From: Marchantia polymorpha subsp. ruderalis | Lineage: Eukaryota > Streptophyta > Marchantiopsida > Marchantiales > Marchantiaceae | Length of the DNA stretch: 64,000 bases | Direction: 5' to 3' | Assembly (NCBI GenBank): GCA_037833965.1 | Contig: AP031352.1 | Coordinates: 31,684,501 to 31,748,500 of the forward strand | In this document: positions 12,092 through 22,400 of the stretch, piece after piece | How the letters are laid out: the number at the start of each line of letters is the position of its first letter | How positions within the stretch are numbered: position 1 is the first letter of the stretch | Notes under the pieces: model-generated | Databases searched by the model: none | What the model was told of the DNA's origin: nothing | Seen by the model: the letters and a program-made list of their open reading frames with translations, nothing else | Made by a program: the position numbers and the translations under genes

Positions 12092-13990
12092 ATGGCTGCT
12101 GCTTACTCGAATGCTCAGAGCATCAATTCTCCCTTATTTTCTTCGATTCTGTGGGTGGCAATCCCGTTGGTTGCTGTCTCCGCCGTATATCTGTATCGGC
12201 CGTGGCGAGGGATTCGCTTCCTCCGACGTCTGAGATCTATCTCGTCCAACACCGGCGGAATCACATGGCGAAACAAATACTTGTCGTTCGAAGACATGCA
12301 CGCATTGTTCGATCGCGGAGACGCGATGCTGGCCGCTATGCTCGTGGCGACGACGCTGCAGCTGGCGCACGGCGAAGTGGCCAAGGTCCTGGAGACGCAC
12401 AGCATGTACAAGCGGGACCCGTGGCGGCGTTGGGTGCGGACGCTGACATTTATCCAGCTCACCGTGCAGGCCAACTCGGCGCAGAGGTCGCAGATCGTCG
12501 CGTGGCTCAACAGACTTCATGCCAACATCAGGCTCTTCGAGTTCGAGACGAACGTGTTCGTCCTCGCGACGATCGCCTACGGCCTGGCGCAGAGCCACCA
12601 GGCGCTGGGCGCGTTTCCCACCGGCGAGAAGGACGCCATCGTGTCCAGCGTCATGAGCATGGCCGACAAGCTGAGCGCGGACGACCGGCGCAAGCCCGTG
12701 CCCACGACTTTCAGCGCCGTGGAGAAGTTCCTCGCGCCGCAGCTCAGCTCCGTCCACCTACGAAGCATCCTGGCCAGCATGTCCGCTTTGTTGGACTTAG
12801 CGCAGAAACCCCGCTTTTCCACTGCTCTCCGTCGGCCTTGGTCTTGGGCGAAATTTCTCCTGCTTCGTACTCTCGCTCGAGACATTTCTCTCAGAGTTCT
12901 GTCACCGCCAACCGCCGGTGAACCGCCGGGAGCGCTCCTCTCCCTCGCCAGAATTTTCCAGCCCTTCTGGTACCACTTCCATTACAGCGCGTGCCCGCGC
13001 GTCCTCACGCTCGCCGGCTTATTCGAGACCCTCGTCGGCTGCGATCCGTCACTGAACACCGTCGTGGACGATGTGCACCGGGAAATATTCGGCGCACCGC
13101 CGGTGGGAAAGTTCGCGCCGAGTGAAGCCCATCTGCCGCAGTTACCGAACGGAGTTGCCGGCGCAGCTCCAGCTGCGGACCTGACGAACCAGTCATTCAT
13201 CGCAGCCGTCAGGGAGCATTTGAAATGCGCGTACCTCCGAACGAGGCTGGCCGGACCGGGGAAGCAGCTCCCCCGACACCTGGGGGTCATCATGGATGGG
13301 AACCGGCGGTTCTCGCGGCAGCACGGCCTGGGCTCCGTGCTCGAGGGTCACCGGTTGGGCGCCCGGAGGCTGCTGCAGTTCATGACGTGGTCATTCAGCG
13401 TCGGGATCGACCATCTGACCGTTTGGGCGTTGTCGGACGACAATCTGAAGCGGGGGCACGAAGAGCTGGACCCGCTGTTCGCCATGATGGCGGACTTCAC
13501 GCGCGAGATCGTGATGGGCGACGCGCCCTTGGCCGTGATCGACGTCCGCATCCGCGTCGTCGGTGACCGGTCCATCCTGCCCGCGGCCTTGAACGACGCC
13601 ATAGACGCGATCGAGGAGGCGACGAAGGGCGAGAAGAAGCTCAATCTGCAGTTCGCGTTGGGCTACGGCGGGCGCAGGGAGGTCCTCCGAGCGGTGAAGG
13701 CCGCAGTCCAGGCTCGTGCCCACGAAGACTCGTCGACGATCGAAGAAGCCCTGTCTCGTCTCAGTCCCGGCGATGTGTCCAAGCACACTTACTCGGCCGA
13801 GTCCGGCGTCCCTCCGATGGACGCCATTCTGCGAACCAGCGGCGAGAAGCGCCTGAGTGGGTTCGCCTTGTGGGAGTCGCAGGAATGTGAACTCTCGTTT
13901 GTGGCGCCTAACTGGCCGGGCATGAGTCAATCCGATTTTTTGAGCTGCCTCGTGGATCTTGCGGAGAGGAAGCGCAGATTCGGAGCCTAG
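12092..13990 (+). CDS. Fusion protein: mpaB/rubber-oxygenase-like (DUF2236) domain + cis-prenyltransferase (Z-isoprenyl diphosphate synthase)
   Basis: A single uninterrupted frame of 632 codons. Residues 16-36 form a hydrophobic segment, likely a membrane anchor. Residues about 57-225 read like DUF2236, the family of ER-bound oxygenase MpaB and bacterial latex-clearing protein: QLAHGEVAKVLETHS, then a dP-x-R..RTLTF stretch (R113, R116, T117/T119), then WLNRLH (H143). H143 would be the candidate haem-ligand His by family analogy. Residues 395-631 are a cis-prenyltransferase: HLGVIMDGNRRF with catalytic Asp402, LTVWALSDDN, IRVVGDRSILP, LNLQFALGYGGRRE, RTSGEKRLSGF (581-591) and WPG. The RLSGF form and the C-terminal ERKRRFG resemble bacterial short-chain enzymes more than plant RISNF types. 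It would join IPP units to an allylic diphosphate; the oxygenase part may cleave a prenyl chain (inference). The start ATGGCTGC fits plant context. High GC and lack of introns suggest transfer from a microbe. Confidence 0.85.
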   Translation: MAAAYSNAQSINSPLFSSILWVAIPLVAVSAVYLYRPWRGIRFLRRLRSISSNTGGITWRNKYLSFEDMHALFDRGDAMLAAMLVATTLQLAHGEVAKVLETHSMYKRDPWRRWVRTLTFIQLTVQANSAQRSQIVAWLNRLHANIRLFEFETNVFVLATIAYGLAQSHQALGAFPTGEKDAIVSSVMSMADKLSADDRRKPVPTTFSAVEKFLAPQLSSVHLRSILASMSALLDLAQKPRFSTALRRPWSWAKFLLLRTLARDISLRVLSPPTAGEPPGALLSLARIFQPFWYHFHYSACPRVLTLAGLFETLVGCDPSLNTVVDDVHREIFGAPPVGKFAPSEAHLPQLPNGVAGAAPAADLTNQSFIAAVREHLKCAYLRTRLAGPGKQLPRHLGVIMDGNRRFSRQHGLGSVLEGHRLGARRLLQFMTWSFSVGIDHLTVWALSDDNLKRGHEELDPLFAMMADFTREIVMGDAPLAVIDVRIRVVGDRSILPAALNDAIDAIEEATKGEKKLNLQFALGYGGRREVLRAVKAAVQARAHEDSSTIEEALSRLSPGDVSKHTYSAESGVPPMDAILRTSGEKRLSGFALWESQECELSFVAPNWPGMSQSDFLSCLVDLAERKRRFGA

Positions 13991-14041
13991 TTCTGAATTC
14001 GAAGACCTAAAGAACATTCTTCAGGTCTTCGAATTCAGAAC
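13990..14041. repeat. Perfect 19-bp hairpin starting at the stop codon of the fusion gene
   Basis: Arms 13990-14008 and 14023-14041 are exact reverse complements, 19 bp each, around a 14-nt loop. The first arm begins with the G of the TAG stop. In the transcript it would form a strong stem right at the 3' end of the coding region. Whether it acts in 3'-end formation, as a small-RNA source or is a foldback scar is unknown. Confidence 0.9.
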
Positions 14042-16443
14042 GTAGAGTAGCGTTAGAGATGCATGCGCACAAGACGCGATGAATGCCGAAAACTTGTAAA
14101 AATGGTTTTGAGAAGTGCAATTAAGTTTTGTTGTACCACGGACATTGTCACCACAAGAACTACGCGTCAGTGTGGGGTGGGAACGGGGCGCTTCTACTGG
14201 CTTACCTTGTAAGAGCGCTTGTATACCAGTTTGCAATATCTCTTCACGTGAAATTGGTCACAAACTGAAAAAGAGTATCTTTCAACTACCTCGAATAGGA
14301 GTGTAATCTATGGTTCAGAGACTTGGTGTAAAGAGTTGACGGTTTGAATGATCGATCCGGGTGGAGGTGAAGATAAGCAGTGCCGTAATCTTTTTGTATG
14401 ATGAAGTGGAAGTTGCTTTGCTCAAGCCTGTTAAATTTCAAAAGGAAAGGTACATTGACGTGGGAAATTTACAGATTAGTGCCATCAGCGAACTGCTGTT
14501 GCTCTAATGTTTGGCAGATTGCCAATTGCGAGACAATATCCTCGCTCAAGAAGCTTTTGGAGATCAATGTCGATGGTTTCTGTAACGTGTAGATCCGCCT
14601 TTGCACCGAAGCCTGTACTATTGAGTTCTGTTCTAAGAATAGAGACCTCGAAGGGAAATTGAGCCGTGTGTCACACTCGGAGCGCCAAGTGGCCACGAGA
14701 GAGACAGTTGCCCAGCGTCGTCGGGTCATCGAGGTCTAGTCGTATATTGATATCCGGCGTTATTGGAATTTCTCGCGGTATCTTTATCAGATTGATACCA
14801 GACTTGGCCCTTGCCCAAACAAAAGATTCAGAGAATGACGACTGCTGGCTCCGTGCATGATGATAACTTGAGCCTCGCAATGGAAAGGGCAGTACTTGTC
14901 GGCTGCTTCCTCTCGGAGAATGCATGGCTTTCGGTGCCTCCCAGAACGCACACAAATGCTCCAGGTCCGAGAAAGCCGCCAAAGAATCAAACTTTTAAAA
15001 AAAGAAAAAAACTCGTTTATTTTTTTTGTGTAATTATCATCAATTCGTTCATTCCTCGAGTCTCGATCTCGCTGATAATCTGCTTTACTGCAGCGTCCAC
15101 CCGTAGCCCTCCTGCCGTTACTCGTTCCTTTGGCCCCAAGTTGTGTCCTGCTCTTGATCCTGCCAGATACTTGAACAACTTTTCGAGTTTCCGACACTTT
15201 CTTGCGGCGTTCAATTCGCTTCTATCTCTGTGCACGTAATGATTGGTGGAATTCAACTCGACAGATCCCAACTGGGGCAAGCATCGGACATAGATTGTAA
15301 AAGTGACGAAGACTTTCTGAGCCGCAGTGAACTGGATGTGTCACTTCGTTGACCACCGACTCCTTCGTTCCGATCCTCTCGGCTTTACGAACTTCTTTCT
15401 CGCCCACGGGCAGGAGGTCGGTGGCTCTTCCCCGGCCCTTCATGATCATCTGCCTCGTGCACCGCGGACTCGACGGCGTTGTAAATCGTAGGGAATTCAT
15501 TTCGCTGCTTTCAAAATTCTGTCGACTGGGCGGTTGCCGTTTTAATGTGATCTTTCATGTCGGACGTATCCGCTTCGGCACACATTATACAATTGTTCAT
15601 AGGTATGAAATTGATATATATATATATATATATAGAATGATGTCAAAGAGAATGCTTATAAATGGCGCATGTAGTCTGGCAATGAGCAGCAGACGACTTG
15701 ACTCCAAGTGAGGTTCTTTTCGGAGACAAATGATCGATGAAGTTTGAACCGCTGCAAAAGTACAGTGATCATGGTTCGAATATGGCAGACTTTTTAGTTT
15801 CCGAGGGCTCGCCATGTTGTTAATCAACACACATAATATTCGCGGGAATTTTTACAATTTTTGCAATATGCGTGAATGGATGGGACGTTTGCACAATAAT
15901 TTGCGCTATAGTTTTTCGTGATTATCTTAGGTTATATTTATTTTTGAATATATTAGCTGGGGATAGTGTGTGCTTTACATGTTTTTTAAATAGCTTATTG
16001 TTCAAATATTGTGGTAAAGATTGTATAGATATATATTTAACATGTGGTGTTATATTTTACTATTGTGAAAAATAGAAATATTTGATTTATATTTTTTTCT
16101 CACATAGATATATTTTTCTTCTGTTTTTTTTTCGTGTTTTAGTATTCTCATACATGTGTAAGGTGGACACAACTTTTGTCCCAAAATAGATGTTTTCTTT
16201 AAGTTGCTTAGCTTGTACATTCAGAGTATTACAGTCAATTTATTTTCTATCTTGCTCGCACAACGAAGTATGTCCTAGATTAAGTGTACAGATTTGGATT
16301 GCAAAGAAGGAAACCAAAAATTGTACAGAGTCAGATTTATTAAACGTTATTAATTGTCTGTCTGACGATCCATGTATCAGGAATGGCAGAGTAAAAACGA
16401 TAATATAGTACAAATTATGCGCCTGCCGTGAAAACACGACCTA
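14042..16443. other. Intergenic, no gene recognised; (TA)n at 15614-15634
   Basis: Several overlapping frames of 80-140 codons occur on both strands (for example 14811-15239 + and 15017-15280 -). None shows a domain, splice-supported structure or repeated family pattern that I recognise. A minus-strand frame at 15017-15280 is rich in Lys/Arg and could be part of an unknown small gene, but support is weak. A TA microsatellite lies at 15614-15634. Confidence 0.4.
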
Positions 16444-16484
16444 TGTCACGGGACGTGAAATCTCTGTCACGTCCCGTGACAGAG
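16444..16484. repeat. Overlapping alternative hairpins 3' of the LEA gene
   Basis: TGTCACGGGACGTG (16444-16457) pairs perfectly with CACGTCCCGTGACA (16468-16481). The second arm can instead fold on itself: CTCTGTCACG (16462-16471) with CGTGACAGAG (16475-16484), loop TCC. The block lies 25 bp beyond the minus-strand LEA stop codon, so it would be in the 3' UTR of that transcript. Confidence 0.8.
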
Positions 16485-16508
16485 AGTGTGATGTAACTAA
16501 GCTTCTGC

Positions 16509-17542
16509 TTACGATCTAGTTTGGACGTTGTCGGCAGCCTTTTCGGTCTTTCTCGAGGCTTCGTCTAGACCGGACTTGGCCCTCGCGGAGACGTCGTCGA
16601 GTCCAGATTGTGCGGATCGCGCAGCGTCCCGGGCAGATCCCTCGACGTTGTCGGTGGCGTCCTCGAGGCCGGACTGAGCGGACGAGGCAGCATTATCGGC
16701 GCCCGCCTGCACATCCTTTCCTGCGTTTCGCGCTTCAGTGCCGAGGTTGCTCGCTTGTTGCTGGAACCTGTCCTTCGTCTCCTCGACTGCTCCAGCCGCT
16801 AGATTCTGAGCAAAAGTCCGCAACATTAACATTAATGTCGATCACCGAACAGCATACAGATTCTCACAGGTCGACTCAATTCGAGACATGTCAACGCTTT
16901 TCCTGGGCGAGCAGGGCTCACGTACCGTGGCCTCGTTGGCCTTGACTCCGAAATCGTCCCCGACGCTCTTGGCCTGGTCTGCTAGCTCTCCCGCCTTGTC
17001 CTTCACGGTCTCAGCGGCGTTCTGGACGTTCCCTTTCAAATCCTTCGCGGCAGTCGAGAAGAAGCTTTGCGCGTCGTTGCCCACATCCGGTGAGCTTCGT
17101 GTGCTTTTGTCGGCTACGTCCGCACCCTGCAATGTGGATATGTCATTAGAGAGCTGAGAAGCCATCGACCATCTCCGACGTGTTTCACGTCATGAATCGG
17201 AGCTGAACTGAGGGCACGATGCAAACGATCAAATTTCAGACGACTGATACCTTTTAGTATTGTTACGACAAACTATAACTTTCGAGTGATATCGGGGGAG
17301 TCCAAGAGAAGATGGAGGGCTTTTGTAAAACGTACAGAATCCTCCGCTCTGATGACGAAGAGCGATGGGCGGACGGATGAAGATCGAGCAGCGGTGAGGA
17401 TTTGCAGACGCGGGCCACGGAGGTGAGCCGCTGACGCCATGTTCACGAACCTCGTAGATGCAACGGGAGATGCAACTTTTGGCAAAGAGCACATGCCGGC
17501 GACCAGCATTGCCGAGGCGTTCGCAGCAGTCAATGATGCCAT
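16509..17542 (-). CDS. LEA-type (group 3-like) protein, probably plastid-targeted, three exons
   Basis: Exons by GT-AG junctions: 17542-17336 (69 codons, donor TCT|GTACG), 17126-16926 (acceptor TTGCAG, donor ACG|GTACG) and 16805-16509 (acceptor CTCAG, stop TAA). All junctions are in phase 0, giving 234 residues. The first exon is rich in Ala/Ser/Arg with few acidic residues, like a chloroplast transit peptide. Exons 2-3 give a hydrophilic Ala/Lys/Asp/Glu/Gln-rich chain with repeated QSGL-(E/D)-D-A blocks of about 11 residues, as in LEA group 3 proteins. These form amphipathic helices on drying and protect membranes or enzymes. A shorter form starting at MASQLSND (ATG at 17165) would lack the transit peptide. 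The TATA box at 17706-17713 supports the upstream start. A G-box upstream fits stress or ABA control. Splice model is inferred from sequence only. Confidence 0.7.
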
Positions 17543-17705
17543 TGCGCGAGAGCGAGAGCGACAGGGGCGATTGGTCTGCGAAGATGCGGATGTAGTCGGC
17601 GGACTTTGCGTGGGGGTGAGAATGCTATAGCGTCTCAGCTCTCCGAGTCGGGGTAAGAATTTCGGAATCGAACTCACTTTGACTGGAACCTTTGACAGCT
17701 GCTTC

Positions 17706-17757
17706 TTATATAACCAGGAGAACAACAAGCAATCGGTCATGGCAGCTAGTCCACGTG
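17706..17757 (-). promoter_or_regulatory. Core promoter of the LEA gene: TATA box and G-box/ABRE
   Basis: TTATATAA at 17706-17713 lies about 165 bp upstream of the inferred ATG. CACGTG at 17752-17757 lies about 40 bp further upstream. CACGTG is the core of G-box/ABRE sites bound by bZIP factors in ABA and stress responses, which suits a LEA gene. Another CACGTG is at about 18368-18373. Confidence 0.6.
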
Positions 17758-18900
17758 CCGCCATGAGCCTCGCACTGCGCGGTGATCTCCGGCTGATCCT
17801 AGAGCCCCAGAGTGATCGACATGCACGAAGACATGCTCGAGCCAATCCACGACAATGCGCCACATATTTCCACTTCTGACACGCGTTTTACGCTTGTCCA
17901 TCACTCGAGGATGTTCAACACGAGTGTTGAGACTGATCGTTAATTCAGGATCGGTTTTGGAGATCAGAAGTTTATCATGAGTGAAGAAGTGATAGACATA
18001 GATCTTGTTCTTGTGCTTTGGCGCTTTCTAAAATACTCTGGCGCATGCCATGCACACCGGAATTGGACGGCCAGTATTCGAGAATAGCACGAGGACGGAT
18101 ATATTTTATTTTCATCAAAACTCTTCATTTAAGACACCCCTTGCCCCCAGAAAAATGTAGATGCCATGCGCTGAAACTTAGCGCATTTATCAGTTGATTC
18201 CATAATTAGCAACCTCATTTTCGATTCATATTTCTCGCTCCATCTACTCTTTCAGGTCAAGACGGGGAGTTTGAAATCTCATATGAGCTAGGGGACTGCA
18301 CCTGCTGAGAAACCGCAATTTGTATCGATTTGCTGATGTGGAAGAGTATGAGCCATTTATGAGTGCTCACGTGCCGTAAATTAACTCATCACGGGCCGAA
18401 ATTCCTTCCATTCCAACGACACAAAACGCAAAAACGATTGTTACTACATTTTCTACACATTTCTCAACCTCATACCCCCCCCCCCCCCCATACCGGCGGG
18501 TTGTCTCCTTGTAGAAAAGGTTTTTGCTTTTGGTCTTAATTTCGAACTGTACAGGCAAGTCACTTTTCGAACCGTCACATTTCCGAGATGCTAAGTACAA
18601 GTAGGACTCCGCAGTAGTGTATGCAACTATTCCCCCACTCATCTCATGCTCATTAATCATGAGATTGTTCCTATAGGTTTAATGCACCAGAAATCAACTG
18701 CCGGTGAACATAAAAAAAAAGATAAGCTAACAAATCTATGTACACATATCGTGTAAATGTTTTCACGTATGATGTAGATGTTATGACTATATTGCACACC
18801 ATTACTTGAACGATGTACATCATGGGCCTACATCTCTTATTTAAAACAATATACAGTTTACAATAAATAGAAGGAAGAGGTAGAATACCACATACCAAAT
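17758..18900. other. Upstream intergenic region; poly-C tract
   Basis: No gene recognised. A run of about 15 C lies at 18475-18489. Minus-strand frames of 75-97 codons show no motif. Confidence 0.4.
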
Positions 18901-19393
18901 TTAGGGAATATCTGATATGCGGCTACTGGACGTACATTATGTGATAATGTTACCTTTATTTAATCCATACATTCATTTATACAAATTAGCAATACCATTG
19001 CCTAGGAAAGAACATACTTTGGATGAACTAAATTGGAAATTTGATTTATGTGAATATTAAATTATATTTAAAAATTATTATTATTTTAATATAATATAAA
19101 TATTTCATGCAAAAAGTAAAAAGGAATTGTAACCATCTTTAATTCTTTATATTTAAATAGATATTATTTAAAATAAATATTTTAATAAATTATTAAAAAT
19201 ATTTTAATTTTAACCATCCGATTGGTTGATAAATAAAGAATAAATCTATTAAAATAACCTAAAAATCTTTGTGCTTATTATTTAAATATTAAAAAACGTT
19301 AAAAACATTTTTTAGATTTATCCTTTATATTTTAACTCTATTAATAATGGTATCATGATGAAAACTCCTATTGTATCTGTTGGTTGGATAGAT

Positions 19394-19428
<35 letters not shown>

Positions 19429-22400
19429 TTCATATTAAGATAACCATTCTATGTAATTTTTATATTCAAAATCTTTATACTAATTTGCTAATGAACTAAT
19501 CTTTAGTGTTATAATTATATTATATCTACATTATTTTTTACTTAAGTTTGAATTATTGCTTAAGTGTGGAATAGTAAGAAAGGTACGATGGTAGTCAGTT
19601 TATGAGAGTGTTCAAGATTTGGGTAATATTATTGATCTGCATGTATTGAAAAGACTTGCGATTTTGTGAAAATGGAATTTTTCATTAAAGAAATCATAGT
19701 GATACATCTCTAATTTATGTGATATACATCTTTGTTTCATGTAAAAAAATTATTTTCATATGTATATTTTGAGATATTGGAATGCGAAACTTATAAATCA
19801 AGTGATCATCAATGTTGACATTGCAATTTTCAATTGTTAAATAGAAAAACATGATATTATATCATCCACAATTCATACTAAATGTTTAATGAATTTAAAT
19901 TTTAAGCCATACGTTTTTTAAAAAAAAATCAACACATATCTAAATAATATATTGAAAAAAAAAGTGAATATAATTTATCGTGAAAAAATGTGAATATAAT
20001 TTACTGTGACAAAATGTGAATACAATTTATTGTGGAAAAATATGTTGAAAAATATTATAGAGAAGTTCTCATTTTTAATTTGTATGATACTTATATTTCA
20101 AGGTTGGATACATTTTATGCCTATTTATAAAGAAAGAAAAAGAAAAAGAAAGAAAGAAATGAGAAAGAAAAAGCATAGAAACCTCATTTGATATAAGTGA
20201 GTCTATTAAGACTTAGATGAAAAAAATAAAAAAATAAAAAAAATATAACTATATACAGAACCTCAAACCATCAGAAATATTTTAAATAAAAAAATGAATT
20301 ATAGATTAAAACTTCAATATTAGATACTCAAGTTGAGCCTAAACCTGTTTTAATCTATATTCTATAGACAAATTGAAAGACAGTTCAAGATCCTAGAGAT
20401 CAAATCAAACTTTTAGCTTGAACAAAAAAATATGTAAATATACAAGGACAGTAGAGCAATGTAGCTTTAGTAATTTGAATCATGAACATGAATATACATG
20501 TTTTTATTTTCATGTTTATAATTTAATTGCATGAATGTTCATGGTATCATGTGCCTTGAATATAGTGAAATGCACAATTAATTTTTGCATAATTTAGAAT
20601 TTATTTCCTTAAACTACAAAAATGAAATTGTGACAATCAAATAAAAAATATCATTGATTATATTGAATTTTTTTTTTATTTTCAAGTATCCGTCATGAAT
20701 ATGAGTGGAAGAAAAACCATGTGTTCAAACAAGACTTGAAAAATCAGATAATTAAAAAAATGATGATATAAAATCCATACACAATAAAATATATTGTTGC
20801 ATACAAACAAAAATTTATTCAAAAAAAAATATTTTTATGAAGTATAAAGATGTCATTTTAATAAATCATCTTGTATTATTGCCAACAAAGAGATGTGTGA
20901 ATCACAATATTGAAATGATATTTAAGTAATGAAATATTTCATCAAATTATATTCAAATAATGGCTACAATTAAATTCAAATTGCAATTGAAGACATTTAT
21001 AATACAGTTTTGTGTATTATGCATGATCATTTTCAGTAGCAACCTGATGATGATTTTTTTTTCATTAATGCACTTGATATATTCATATGATTGATGAATT
21101 ATATTTATTATCCTTATATAGACAAATTTTTAATTTTTTAGATATGATATTTTGATACATATCAAAAAATTAAATGATCGTAGTCACCGTTACAATTTAC
21201 TTAAGATTTTGCGAGGGAATGAATGATATATCTAAATTTCTAAATGTGAATTTGAGAAGTGTAAAATAGATTTTCTTTGATCATAGAGTTACAAAAAATT
21301 AAATCTAAATAATTAATAATAATATAAAATTAGTTTCAAAAAGTACAGCTTTTGATGATCAAATATAACAAAAACCATTATTTGGATCATAGGGTTACAC
21401 AAAATTGACTCTAAATGATGAGAAATAACACAAAATTAATTTTAAAAAGTACAACATTCGATGATCAAATTTAACTAAAAAATTTATAGCTCATACTGAT
21501 TGTTTTTGTAGATTTGAATAAAAAATTTCTCGTCTAGTTCAAACTTTAGTATTTAGGCTAGACAAAGTTTAAAATTAACAATAAGTAAAATAACATTTTC
21601 AAACATTAGAAGATGTTATGTTTCAAATATCTATTCTTAAGTTGTATTAATTTAATCAATACATTACGTTGATTAATACAACAGGTGCAATAATGACAAT
21701 CATATTCTAACAAAATAAATTTATTAATGACATTAAATTGTTTTTTTTCATGAAAACTGATGGCAGCGGAAAAAAATTACCCCACAAGGTATACAAGATG
21801 AAATAGCAATTGTGCACAAGATTATTACTTGGATCACAAAGAGTTTGTGGTGAAAATTTATCATATGTTATTATTTTATCTAAAATCTCAAAAGTATTTG
21901 ACTAAGCAATAAATTTGATAGAGATAGTGACGTCCACATAATTTGCAAGTGCAAGAAGCAATTTGAGTATACTTTCACACTTATGTCATGTTTAATGATG
22001 TGAAAAAATTAAAAACTTCAACTCAACTGATGGAACATGCTCACATTTAAATTATATATGTTTATAGTTTAATAAATAATTATTACTGTATTATAAATTT
22101 GAATTTTTTATTTAAATAATATATGCATTTTTATAAAAATTTTAAAATATATAAATATCAGATGTGATTTTAATTCATATTATAAAAGTCAACTTATTTT
22201 TCATAATTTTAACTTGTATTTTAGGCATATACTAAAATGAATTGACATTGACATTAAGTATAAAACTCTGATTTTTTATTAATAGATAATTTGTACTTTG
22301 GTTACATTTAATTAATTAGATAAATTAACTGCTTGCAAAAAATTGTTAAAAAATATTTTTTTTCCATATAAAATTTTTGAAATTTTGAATGCAATTTTGT

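Noticed and set aside
12134..12757. 207-codon minus-strand frame opposite the fusion gene (and others at 13391-14017, 13348-13644)
   Set aside because: GC-rich codon usage of the plus-strand gene leaves antisense frames open; no motif is seen, whereas the plus frame has full domain signatures.
14671..15500. Several frames of 80-140 codons on both strands as new genes
   Set aside because: They overlap each other on both strands, lack recognisable domains and have no clear splice or promoter support; left as intergenic.
17273..17863. 196-codon continuous minus-strand frame as a separate gene
   Set aside because: Its useful part (17542-17336) ends in a good splice donor and joins in phase to the LEA exons; the part upstream of 17542 covers the TATA box and G-box and so is promoter.
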